Virus record (IMG/VR): IMGVR_UViG_3300036770_001490
Span: 1 to 35,197 of that record
DNA from: a virus
DNA: 35,197 nucleotides
Reading direction: 5' to 3' (one strand)
The notes beneath the pieces were generated by a model. It was not told the origin of the DNA and did no database searches. It was given only the letters and a program-made list of their open reading frames with translations. Made by a program: the position numbers and the translations under genes. Below, in pieces: positions 29,441-35,133 of this stretch (position 1 is its first letter; the number at the start of each line of letters is the position of its first letter).

Positions 29441-29479
29441 AAAAAAAAAACGGAGTGCCTGTTTAAACAAACACTCCGT
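29441..29479 (-). terminator. Rho-independent terminator with GTTTAAAC in the loop
   Basis: On the minus strand ACGGAGTG (29479-29472) pairs with CACTCCGT (29457-29450), followed by ten T bases (29450-29441 as A on the plus strand). The 14-base loop contains the palindrome GTTTAAAC at 29461-29468. It should stop leftward transcription coming from the RusA gene, separating it from the HNH and primase genes, which would then need their own promoter or read-through. Confidence 0.85.
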
Positions 29480-29490
29480 AAACCAAATGG

Positions 29491-29595
29491 CTACAGCTTG
29501 CCCGGAGGGGAGTCCGAGCGAGTTGATTGTGATCTTATTTTGTTTAATGTCAATGAGAACACTTGACAGGCTTTGTTCTGATTGCCACAATTCAA
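29491..29595 (-). CDS. Possible tiny ORF, 34 aa
   Basis: TTG at 29595 preceded by GAAGGA, stop TAG at 29493-29491. The frame reads MNCGNQNKACQVFSLTLNKI, then RSQSTRSDSPPGKL. There is a ribosome-like site and a terminator directly after it, but no known family and no conserved pattern. It lies under the opposing candidate small RNA. Equally it may be chance. Confidence 0.25.
   Translation of the reverse strand: MNCGNQNKACQVFSLTLNKIRSQSTRSDSPPGKL
29563..29591 (+). promoter_or_regulatory. Sigma70-like promoter, plus strand
   Basis: TTGACA (29563-29568), 17-base spacer, CACAAT (29586-29591). The -35 is perfect and the -10 matches four of six. The predicted start is near 29598 and the next downstream element is a strong hairpin with T-run at 29643-29675, so the product would be an RNA of about 75 bases without an open frame. 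Confidence 0.45.
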
Positions 29596-29597
29596 TT

Positions 29598-29675
29598 ATT
29601 CCTTCGTGATTAGCCTCCGAGCGGATACCACTACCGGTGGGGATAAAGGGACTCTTCGTGAGTCCCTTTATTTTT
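29598..29675 (+). ncRNA. Candidate small RNA with anti-ribosome-site sequence
   Basis: Bounded by the promoter above and the terminator below. It contains GATTAGCCTCCGAG (29608-29621), complementary to the ribosome-site leaders of several genes in this window: 13 bases to the primase-helicase leader (28925-28940), 11 bases to that of the AAA+ ATPase (22332-22344) and 11 to that of the 141-aa gene (25966-25978). It could repress these by base pairing. The alternative is a decayed copy of such a leader on the minus strand. No known RNA family recognised. Confidence 0.35.
29643..29675 (+). terminator. Hairpin terminator next to the RusA stop
   Basis: ATAAAGGGACTC (29643-29654) and GAGTCCCTTTAT (29660-29671) form a perfect 12-bp stem with a 5-base TTCGT loop, followed by TTTTT on the plus strand. 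It overlaps the stop codon of the RusA-like gene (29668-29670) on the other strand, where the T-run is weak. Best read as a terminator of a short plus-strand transcript, possibly also slowing the minus one. Confidence 0.75.
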
Positions 29676-30054
29676 GCTCAATCGATTCAACGCGAATCTC
29701 GCAGCGTGGATTGTTCTTATCCAGCCCCCAGTAAATGTGCTTCTCCTTGACCTGCCTGTCGTTCTCATAGGCAACGCCTTGCAGTAGGTCGAGGATCAAA
29801 CTCTCATCCAAGTCAGGGCGGCGACTGGCGTACCAAATCTTGATGTGAACAGCGACGTCCCCCTCCAAGCCCTTGCCTGCTTTAGCTTGCAGTTTAAACG
29901 CAGCGGCATACGACAGCGCCTTGCTGGACTTGATGAACATCGGTTTGCCCCTGACGTACACCATCTTCCTGCTATTCGCTTTCGATGCAGGTTCCCCTAA
30001 GATTGTGAATGCAAGTGCTTGTTGATTGTTCGTGTTAGTGCTAACATCTGTCAT
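29668..30054 (-). CDS. RusA-like Holliday junction resolvase
   Basis: 128 aa from ATG at 30054; a longer frame into the opposing gene is not supported. The sequence LAFTILGEPASKANSRKMVY, YASRRPDLDESLILDLLQGV and YENDRQVKEKHIYWGLDKNN follows RusA-type resolvases, with acidic residues D81, D83 and D99 placed as the metal ligands. The usual Lys four residues after the second Asp is not present (Ile in our count), as also in some aquatic phage relatives I recall. It would cut branched DNA during recombination or before packaging. It is the first gene of the leftward operon, divergent from the PD-(D/E)XK gene. Confidence 0.72.
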   Translation of the reverse strand: MTDVSTNTNNQQALAFTILGEPASKANSRKMVYVRGKPMFIKSSKALSYAAAFKLQAKAGKGLEGDVAVHIKIWYASRRPDLDESLILDLLQGVAYENDRQVKEKHIYWGLDKNNPRCEIRVESIEQK

Positions 30055-30063
30055 GTGTTTAAT
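30033..30063 (+). promoter_or_regulatory. Operator-like repeat and -10 before the rightward operon
   Basis: TGTTAG-TG-CTAACA (30033-30046) is a perfect 6-bp inverted repeat with a 2-base centre. Twelve bases further TTTAAT (30058-30063) matches the -10 consensus at five positions, but no -35 of quality precedes it; the repeat lies where -35 would be. It may be an activator or repressor site for the 30084 operon. It also lies in the first codons of the divergent RusA gene. Confidence 0.4.
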
Positions 30064-30083
30064 CCACTGATGGAGACTACGTT

Positions 30084-30956
30084 TTGAAGATAACGAACAA
30101 ACACAATGTTCCAGAAACACTGGTTGCTCTCGCATCGCGAGATTACTACAGCAAAGGCAAGTCAGACTACAGCGTCACGGAGATCATCTCCCCGCCCCGC
30201 ATCCAGCGGCTACGTCGATTGCATCATGAGGAAATGGAGCAGGACGTCTCCGATATGTTGTGGCAATTGTTGGGGTCGGCGCTGCACGTTGTTGCCGAAC
30301 GAGGCGTTGCCGAGGGGCATATCACTGAAGAGCGCTTGATCACCGAGATCGATGGGGTCAGGCTATCGGGAGGCATCGACATTCAGAAGATCGAGTCCGA
30401 TGGGGTCATCATCACGGACTACAAGTTCACCAGCGCGTGGGCGCTGCGGCAGGACAAACCGGAGTGGGAAGCCCAGCAAAACATCTATGCGTGGCTGGTA
30501 GAGACCGTCAAGGGTCAGAAGGTCAAGAGCATTCAGATATGCGCTCTGGTGCGCGATTGGAGCCGCAGAGAGGCATCTGTGAAGCCCGATTATCCCCAAG
30601 CGCCCATCCAAGTCTTGGAACTCCCCCTGTGGGATTCCAGCGAGACCGAACGCTACATCCGCGAAAGAATCGATGCACACAGATTGTCAAAGGTGCAAGC
30701 AGACTGGGGTGATGAGTTGCCATTCTGTACGAACGATGAGCGCTGGGTTCGCGAGACCAAGTACGCAGTCAAACGTGAGGGCAGGAAGACTGCCATTCGG
30801 GTGTTCGATACCCAGCAGGAGGCAGATGAACTTGCCGAAAAAGAAAAGGGTTACGTCGAGGTTCGCAACGGAGAGCCGGTTCGCTGCACCGGCAACTTCT
30901 GCGGCGTAGCGCGGTGGTGCAGTCAGTATCAACGGTCGCAGGAGAATCAGGAATGA
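30084..30956 (+). CDS. PD-(D/E)XK nuclease, Cas4/RecB-like
   Basis: 290 aa with a TTG start at 30084, eight bases after GGAG. The nuclease core contains LLGSALHVVAERGVAEGHIT (helix with H68 and E72), GGIDIQKIESDGVIITDYKF (D99 and D112-x-K114) and EAQQNIYAWLV (Q131...Y135), the motifs of RecB/Cas4-type exonucleases. The C-terminus has C268, C273 and C279 (CTGNFCGVARWCSQ), recalling the Fe-S Cys triad of Cas4, though the fourth Cys is not obvious. It is followed by ERF and SSB-like genes, so it probably supplies DNA end processing for annealing recombination, like lambda exo. Confidence 0.75.
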   Translation: MKITNKHNVPETLVALASRDYYSKGKSDYSVTEIISPPRIQRLRRLHHEEMEQDVSDMLWQLLGSALHVVAERGVAEGHITEERLITEIDGVRLSGGIDIQKIESDGVIITDYKFTSAWALRQDKPEWEAQQNIYAWLVETVKGQKVKSIQICALVRDWSRREASVKPDYPQAPIQVLELPLWDSSETERYIRERIDAHRLSKVQADWGDELPFCTNDERWVRETKYAVKREGRKTAIRVFDTQQEADELAEKEKGYVEVRNGEPVRCTGNFCGVARWCSQYQRSQENQE

Positions 30957-31591
30957 ACGTCTATCAGAAACTCAATGAAGCGCGAGAGCGTTTCCATCAA
31001 TCGCCGCTGAAGAAAAGCGGGTTCAACAAGTTCGCTGGGTACTCCTACTTCGAACTAGGGGACTTCGTTGTTCCGGCGCTGCAAATCTTCAAAGAGGTTG
31101 GGCTCACCTCGGTCATCACGTTTAAACACGATGAGGCGTCCATGCAGATCGTCAACACGGACAAGCCCGATGAGGTCATCACCATCACCACGCCAATGAG
31201 CGAGGCACATTTAAAGGGTTGTCACCCAGTCCAGAATCTGGGCGCTGTTGAGACTTATCTTCGGAGATACCTATGGGTAGCTGCGTTGGAGGTGGTCGAG
31301 CATGACTCGCTTGACGCCACTTCCAAAAAGACAGAGGAACCCAAAGAAGAGGAGGACGAGGACAAACCAAAGAAGAAAATCGTAGCCAAGCGTTACGAGG
31401 AACCAGATACCAAGAGCGAGTTGTTCATCGAATCACTGATCAAGTGGGGCGAAGAAGCCAAGTCGCAAGCAGAATTGACTGACCTCTGGAAGCAAAACCA
31501 AGGGGCAATCGATGACTTGAAGAATAACAAGCCAGAATTCTTCAAGAAACTCCAAGCACGATTTGGAGAACTGAAGTCTAACTTTCAATAA
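30953..31591 (+). CDS. ERF-type single-strand annealing protein
   Basis: 212 aa, ATG at 30953 overlapping the nuclease stop (ATGA); the longer frame from 30914 lacks a ribosome site. The N-terminal domain MNVYQKLNEARERFHQSPLK, FAGYSYFELGDFVVPALQIF and, further on, NLGAVETYLRRYLWVAALEV follows ERF recombinases, where the GA-x-TYxRRY segment is typical. A charged linker rich in Glu and Lys (EEPKEEEDEDKPKKKIV) leads to a helical C-terminal segment. It would anneal single strands made by the nuclease upstream. Together they form an exonuclease-annealase pair. Confidence 0.8.
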   Translation: MNVYQKLNEARERFHQSPLKKSGFNKFAGYSYFELGDFVVPALQIFKEVGLTSVITFKHDEASMQIVNTDKPDEVITITTPMSEAHLKGCHPVQNLGAVETYLRRYLWVAALEVVEHDSLDATSKKTEEPKEEEDEDKPKKKIVAKRYEEPDTKSELFIESLIKWGEEAKSQAELTDLWKQNQGAIDDLKNNKPEFFKKLQARFGELKSNFQ

Positions 31592-31600
31592 GGATGAATC

Positions 31601-31882
31601 ATGAGTGATCGCGAGTATGTAAACAGTGGCACGTTGTTTCAAAACAAGGTCAAGAAAAACCCAAAAGCACCCGACTATCAGGGAGAAATGCTGCTTGACC
31701 TTAGCGCACTTGGTGTAGGCAATGGCAAGGCAAAGCTACGCTTGGCTGGGTGGAAGAAGATTTCCAGCAAGGGAACCACGTTCCTTTCTTTGAGCATCAG
31801 CGAATTCAAAGAGAAGGAAGAAGGCGGCTACCCACGCGCCCAGAGCAAGCAAGATTCTTTTGATGGGGATGAACCATTTTAA
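31601..31882 (+). CDS. Possible single-strand DNA-binding protein
   Basis: 93 aa, ATG at 31601 after AAGGATGAATC. The product (MSDREYVNSGTLFQNKVKKN, MLLDLSALGVGNGKAKLRLA, GWKKISSKGTTFLSLSISEF) looks like a small OB-type barrel of five strands. It ends DSFDGDEPF, resembling the acidic DDDIPF tip of bacterial SSB that recruits partner proteins. It directly follows the ERF gene, as SSB genes often do. Length is short for SSB. The call rests on fold-like pattern, tail and context. Confidence 0.55.
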   Translation: MSDREYVNSGTLFQNKVKKNPKAPDYQGEMLLDLSALGVGNGKAKLRLAGWKKISSKGTTFLSLSISEFKEKEEGGYPRAQSKQDSFDGDEPF

Positions 31883-31895
31883 TTTGGAGGAAGGT

Positions 31896-32240
31896 ATGAA
31901 AGAGGCTAAAACAAGCATGATGAAGTTCATGCGTAACAATCCTAATGCAACGTTTGAAGAGTTCTTTAAAGCGACAAATGGCAGAAAACAGGATTGGTAT
32001 TCTGCGCGTTACACTTTAAAAAAAGAAAGTGGCGGTAAGCCTATACCGAAAAAGAAAACCGTTAAGGTTAAGTCATACGAACGCGCATCACCCAGCGAAA
32101 CAACGTATGACGCTGTTGCTGTTTACAACAGGCTGCTTGAATTGCAAAAGGAAAACTCTGACTTAAAGCACCAGATCATTGGCTTTAGGTCTGTTATTTC
32201 TTACCTTGAAAACCTTGCTGGTCTGAGGAACTCTCAATGA
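31896..32240 (+). CDS. Small protein with HTH-like start and coiled coil, 114 aa
   Basis: ATG at 31896 after GGAGGAAGGT; the longer frame from 31860 overlaps the SSB-like gene. The N-terminal 45 residues (MKFMRNNPNATFEEFFKATN, GRKQDWYSARYTLKKESG) look like a small helix-turn-helix. After a basic linker comes a coiled coil (AVYNRLLELQKENSDLKHQI). DNA binding is suggested by this layout, as for small phage regulators, but no specific family recognised. Confidence 0.55.
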   Translation: MKEAKTSMMKFMRNNPNATFEEFFKATNGRKQDWYSARYTLKKESGGKPIPKKKTVKVKSYERASPSETTYDAVAVYNRLLELQKENSDLKHQIIGFRSVISYLENLAGLRNSQ

Positions 32241-32650
32241 GCGCCCTGCAATTTGAGGCATTGAAGGTAGCGTTGAAGCAGGACGCTACCGGATATGTGC
32301 TGACCGTCAAGATTCACCCTGACGAAATACCACAAGAACTAATGCGCGACTTTATCGGTGCGCGGTATGCCGTTGCAATGGTGCGTATAAACGATGATGA
32401 GTCCTTTACGCAGGTGAGGAACCGAGTTCAAAAAGCAGGGATGCTTTGCCGCGAGAACTGGTTCCATCGCTTTCTTGAAGAGGTATACGACATGGAGAAA
32501 GGAAACGAAGGCAAAGCCATTCGGTTTATTCATGACGTATGCGGTATCAACTCAAGAACGGAACTGAACGGCAACGAAGAAGCGCAAAAGGTTTTCGATG
32601 ACTTGGTTGAAGAATATGAACAATGGAGCCAAAAAAATGACCCGTTTTAA
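32237..32650 (+). CDS. Conserved early protein, 137 aa
   Basis: ATG at 32237, ATGA overlap with the previous gene. The sequence MSALQFEALKVALKQDATGY, VLTVKIHPDEIPQELMRDFI and GARYAVAMVRINDDESFTQV is one I recall from conserved hypothetical proteins in recombination blocks of phages. It is alpha/beta with a helical C-terminal half and ends QKNDPF, again a short acidic-Pro-Phe end like the SSB tip. It may act with the SSB or annealing proteins. No catalytic motif. Confidence 0.65.
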   Translation: MSALQFEALKVALKQDATGYVLTVKIHPDEIPQELMRDFIGARYAVAMVRINDDESFTQVRNRVQKAGMLCRENWFHRFLEEVYDMEKGNEGKAIRFIHDVCGINSRTELNGNEEAQKVFDDLVEEYEQWSQKNDPF

Positions 32651-32963
32651 AACCGTTGTTCCCTTGATGATTTATATGCTGCCAGATGAATTGTCGAGCC
32701 TGAAGAAGTATGCAAAGGGCGCAAAGAAACCTGTGTCGCATATAGCCAGAGAGGGTATTCGGATGCGCCTTGCAGGTGGCGCTGATCCTTACAACAAAGG
32801 ATTTGATGATGGGCTGGATGCCGCAATTCAGGTTGCTCAAAAAAGCAAGGGGGCGCAGATGCGATTCCCATCCGGCAAATCCTTTGGGCAACTGGTCTCC
32901 GAAGAGATAGATAAGTTTAAACGCACATCAGAGTATCCCGACGACAACGAGGAATTTACATGA
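32637..32963 (+). CDS. Ribbon-helix-helix-like regulator, 108 aa
   Basis: ATG at 32637, 14 bases inside the previous gene, after TGGAGCC. The N-terminal part (VVPLMIYMLPDELSSLKKYA, then KPVSHIAREGIRMRL) has a short strand followed by two helices, the layout of MetJ/Arc-type ribbon-helix-helix DNA-binding proteins. The rest is polar with a KSFGQLVSEEIDKFKR helix and acidic end. It may regulate this operon. It carries a GTTTAAAC at 32915-32922 coding Phe-Lys. Confidence 0.55.
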   Translation: MTRFKTVVPLMIYMLPDELSSLKKYAKGAKKPVSHIAREGIRMRLAGGADPYNKGFDDGLDAAIQVAQKSKGAQMRFPSGKSFGQLVSEEIDKFKRTSEYPDDNEEFT

Positions 32964-33136
32964 TGAACGAAGGTAGGGGGACGGTCAGCGAGTTGCCGAT
33001 GGAAGCCAAGATTGCGATTGCCATCAGGCTTGCGGAGGTTATCGATGACTGCAAAGATGAAGATGTGGCGCGGGGGCTGAGGGCTTTATTCCACACCCTG
33101 ATCGGGGACTTGGTTAATCCTGAAGTGAGGCATTGA
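32960..33136 (+). CDS. Small acidic helical protein, 58 aa
   Basis: ATG at 32960 overlaps the previous stop (ATGA); TGA at 33134-33136. The product (MMNEGRGTVSELPMEAKIAI, AIRLAEVIDDCKDEDVARGL) is helical and ends LVNPEVRH. A second ATG one codon later is equally possible. No family recognised. Confidence 0.55.
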   Translation: MMNEGRGTVSELPMEAKIAIAIRLAEVIDDCKDEDVARGLRALFHTLIGDLVNPEVRH

Positions 33137-33137
33137 T

Positions 33138-33530
33138 ATGGATAAAAAAGATGTCATTCAGTTGGGCAAGGAGGCTGGGATTATCCCCATACAAAATTTC
33201 TCAATGACCAATCTAGAAAACTTTGCAGCCTTGATTGAAAACAAACTGCATCAAACCTATGAAGAGCGTTTACACGCTGTCGAAGCAATTCAACGTGAGA
33301 AGCTGGTTCGGTGGATGATGCAGCATGGATATGCAACTGGGCATGGCGATTCAATTGAAGAGTTGTTGTTTGAGTTGAAGTGGCAAATCAACGAACGCAT
33401 TTCGATCTTAGCGGCGGCAGAGCGTGAAGCGTGTGCTGCGTTGTGCGACAAGATAGCCGATGAGGATGGGTTCGAGGGTGGGTATGCAGACTATTGCGCT
33501 CACGCTATCCGCGAGAGAAATCCGCTATGA
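33138..33530 (+). CDS. EREACA-module protein, 130 aa
   Basis: ATG at 33138, one base after the previous stop. The C-terminal 40 residues (AAAEREACAALCDKIADEDG, then YCAHAIRERN) are a module that recurs in four genes of this block. The middle has MMQHGYATGHGDSIEELLFE, almost repeated in the 181-aa protein at 33699-34244. Such EREACA-C-AxAIRxRG modules are common in phages of proteobacteria, in my memory, with no function known. The Cys pair may bind a metal. Confidence 0.65.
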   Translation: MDKKDVIQLGKEAGIIPIQNFSMTNLENFAALIENKLHQTYEERLHAVEAIQREKLVRWMMQHGYATGHGDSIEELLFELKWQINERISILAAAEREACAALCDKIADEDGFEGGYADYCAHAIRERNPL

Positions 33531-33712
33531 CAGACACAAAATTTTGCACCAGTTGTCAGGCAACAAGGCAACTTGAAGGTGGAGAGCGCAGGGTAACGCG
33601 AGGTATGCCACGTTGGATATGCCAAGCCTGTATTGAGCGCAAGTCAGAGAGCATCTACAAGAGCCAGAGGGCTGACGCTATTGAAGCGAGGAAAAGAAAT
33701 GACCAGAGATGA
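33527..33712 (+). CDS. Small zinc-ribbon protein, 61 aa
   Basis: ATG at 33527 overlaps the previous stop (ATGA). Two Cys pairs are visible: FCTSCQA near residues 7-10 and ICQACIE near residues 32-35, separated by about 22 residues, which is a plausible zinc ribbon. The rest is basic (ERRVTRGMPRW, KSQRADAIEARKRNDQR). It could bind nucleic acid or protein. No family recognised. Confidence 0.6.
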   Translation: MTDTKFCTSCQATRQLEGGERRVTRGMPRWICQACIERKSESIYKSQRADAIEARKRNDQR

Positions 33713-34244
33713 CATTATCCGCATGGCGCGGGAGACTGGCTTAGAGCAAGTGGTAAGCATTGCGTTGGATGGCACTAAAATTGTTTCTTGCCCGCCGTTG
33801 CCCGAACTTGAACGCTTTGCCACCCTAGTCGCAGCAGCAGAGCGTGAGAAGCTGAAACACGAACTGTTGACGCTTGAGAAATGGAAGGGCATGGCGTTGG
33901 CAAAAGATGGTGATGGTAGGACGTTGCAAGAAGTCCAGCGGGAAGCCAGAGAAGCAGAGCGTGAAAAGGTAGCCAAATGGATGATTCAGCGCAGCTATGC
34001 CACAGGTCACGGGGATACGCTTGAAGATCTGCTGCAAGAACTGGACTGGCAGATTGCTGATGGCTGGAATCGTGCGCTGATTAACGGGGTTGAGACTGAG
34101 CGTGAGCAATGCGCGAAGCTGTGTGAGGAACAGCGAAGCATTGAGTGGGTAAAAGCCACTATGCCTGCGCTGATTAGATATGAGCCTGCAAATTTAATGG
34201 CGGATAAATGCGCTGCTGCTATTCGCGCAAGGGGAAAGAAATGA
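33699..34244 (+). CDS. EREACA-module protein, 181 aa
   Basis: ATG at 33699 after GAGGAAAAG; the longer frame from 33633 overlaps the zinc-ribbon gene. The product (MTRDDIIRMARETGLEQVVS) has a long charged helix with AEREKLKHELLTLEKWK, then MIQRSYATGHGDTLEDLLQE shared with the 130-aa protein, and VETEREQCAKLCEEQRSIEW with CAAAIRARGKK at the end. It is thus built of the same modules in a longer arrangement. Coiled-coil oligomer likely; function unknown. Confidence 0.65.
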   Translation: MTRDDIIRMARETGLEQVVSIALDGTKIVSCPPLPELERFATLVAAAEREKLKHELLTLEKWKGMALAKDGDGRTLQEVQREAREAEREKVAKWMIQRSYATGHGDTLEDLLQELDWQIADGWNRALINGVETEREQCAKLCEEQRSIEWVKATMPALIRYEPANLMADKCAAAIRARGKK

Positions 34245-34414
34245 TTGCACATCTTGATAATGGCAAATCAACAGAGATTCGTCCCGGAGCCGCAACGATG
34301 GGGCTGCGCGTTGTTCGTTGGGAGTTTGACTACCACGATATGCGCGAATTGCTGAAAGACCCTCAACTAATGTTAATACTTTTCACTCGCATGGTTCCCT
34401 ATGAAACTAACTGA
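34241..34414 (+). CDS. Small protein, 57 aa
   Basis: ATG at 34241, overlapping the previous stop by four bases. The product (MIAHLDNGKSTEIRPGAATM, GLRVVRWEFDYHDMRELLKD) is mixed alpha/beta with LMLILFTRMVPYETN at its end. No family or motif recognised. Overlap with the next gene is 14 bases. Confidence 0.55.
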   Translation: MIAHLDNGKSTEIRPGAATMGLRVVRWEFDYHDMRELLKDPQLMLILFTRMVPYETN

Positions 34415-34679
34415 AGAACAGATTTGGAAGTGCAACGATGCTGGCGATGGCAGCTACCACATCTGCGTAGCACATCAGAATGTCGTGGAGTTTGCTCGAG
34501 CTATCGAGCGTGAGATTGATTTTGATACCGCTGATCGTTGGTTGACACGTATAGAAGCAGCGATCAAAGCAGAACGCGAAGCCTGTGCAAAAGTGTGTGA
34601 TGAAGTGAACAAAGAGTATGACGGTGAGGAAGTATCGGCTAGTTGGATTGCCGCCGCTATCCGCGCAAGGGGGCAGTGA
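34401..34679 (+). CDS. EREACA-module protein, 92 aa
   Basis: ATG at 34401. The N-terminal half (MKLTEEQIWKCNDAGDGSYH, ICVAHQNVVEFARAIEREID) is unique, while the second half (AAIKAEREACAKVCDEVNKE and SWIAAAIRARGQ) is the recurrent module. The first half probably gives specificity. Cys residues at about 11 and 22 and two in the module could bind metal. Function unknown. Confidence 0.6.
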   Translation: MKLTEEQIWKCNDAGDGSYHICVAHQNVVEFARAIEREIDFDTADRWLTRIEAAIKAEREACAKVCDEVNKEYDGEEVSASWIAAAIRARGQ

Positions 34680-34897
34680 TGGATGAACTACATTGGTACG
34701 CATTGAATTACAGAACGGCAGTTACGCAGGAAGAAATAGAAAACGCGTGGAAAGATTTAGTTACATATATCAAAGGTCGGATTGCAGGCGAACGTGAAGC
34801 CTGTGCCGAGTTACTTGATGAGATGGCAGCAGAGGATAAGTTGTCAAACTATTACCAAGTAGCAGCGTTGCGGATTAGAGAAAGGGGTGCGCCATGA
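34679..34897 (+). CDS. EREACA-module protein, 72 aa
   Basis: ATG at 34679 overlaps the previous stop as TGATG; the frame from 34643 lies inside the previous gene. The N-terminal half (MDELHWYALNYRTAVTQEEI, ENAWKDLVTYIKGRI) is a short helix-rich part. The second half, AGEREACAELLDEMAAEDKL and VAALRIRERGAP, is the module with its second Cys replaced by Leu. Function unknown. Confidence 0.6.
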   Translation: MDELHWYALNYRTAVTQEEIENAWKDLVTYIKGRIAGEREACAELLDEMAAEDKLSNYYQVAALRIRERGAP

Positions 34898-35133
34898 ACG
34901 AGGTTGCTTTGTATGACCTGACGTTTGCGCTGCCCATTTGTGCAGTATGCAACAAGCCGGTAGACAAGATGGAATCCATGTACTTGCCAGACTATGACGG
35001 CAAGCTGTTTAGAGCGCACTGCCACGGCAAGACAGAAGACTACATTCTTGGGTCTTACACGATGTTAGACGCAACACAGATTACGTTTGGCAAAGCCTTC
35101 ACTGCGCCGCAATTAACAGGAGGTTCGCCATGA
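34894..35133 (+). CDS. Small protein with Cys/His site, 79 aa
   Basis: ATG at 34894 overlaps the previous stop (ATGA). The product (MNEVALYDLTFALPICAVCN, KPVDKMESMYLPDYDGKLF) has C-x2-C near residues 16-19 and RAHCHGK at about 40-43, a probable zinc knuckle. It ends QLTGGSP, partly from the next ribosome site (CAGGAGG). No family recognised. Confidence 0.6.
   Translation: MNEVALYDLTFALPICAVCNKPVDKMESMYLPDYDGKLFRAHCHGKTEDYILGSYTMLDATQITFGKAFTAPQLTGGSP

Larger units (their letters stand above)
2441..32922. repeat. Dispersed palindrome GTTTAAAC, 20 exact copies
   Basis: Exact copies begin at 2441, 2996, 4159, 6327, 6870, 10575, 14908, 18464, 18483, 20621, 22174, 24275, 25253, 26302, 27216, 28824, 29461, 29892, 31120 and 32915. 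An 8-mer is expected about 0.5 times here. Flanks are not conserved apart from a slight GC preference. Thirteen copies are inside genes in two frames (TTT AAA as Phe-Lys nine times, TTA AAC as Leu-Asn four times); seven are at stops, promoters, terminators or junctions. One-mismatch forms GTTTACAC or GTGTAAAC occur at 16928, 19889, 20393, 26537, 28012 and 33268. The binding or modifying protein is unknown. Confidence 0.9.
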
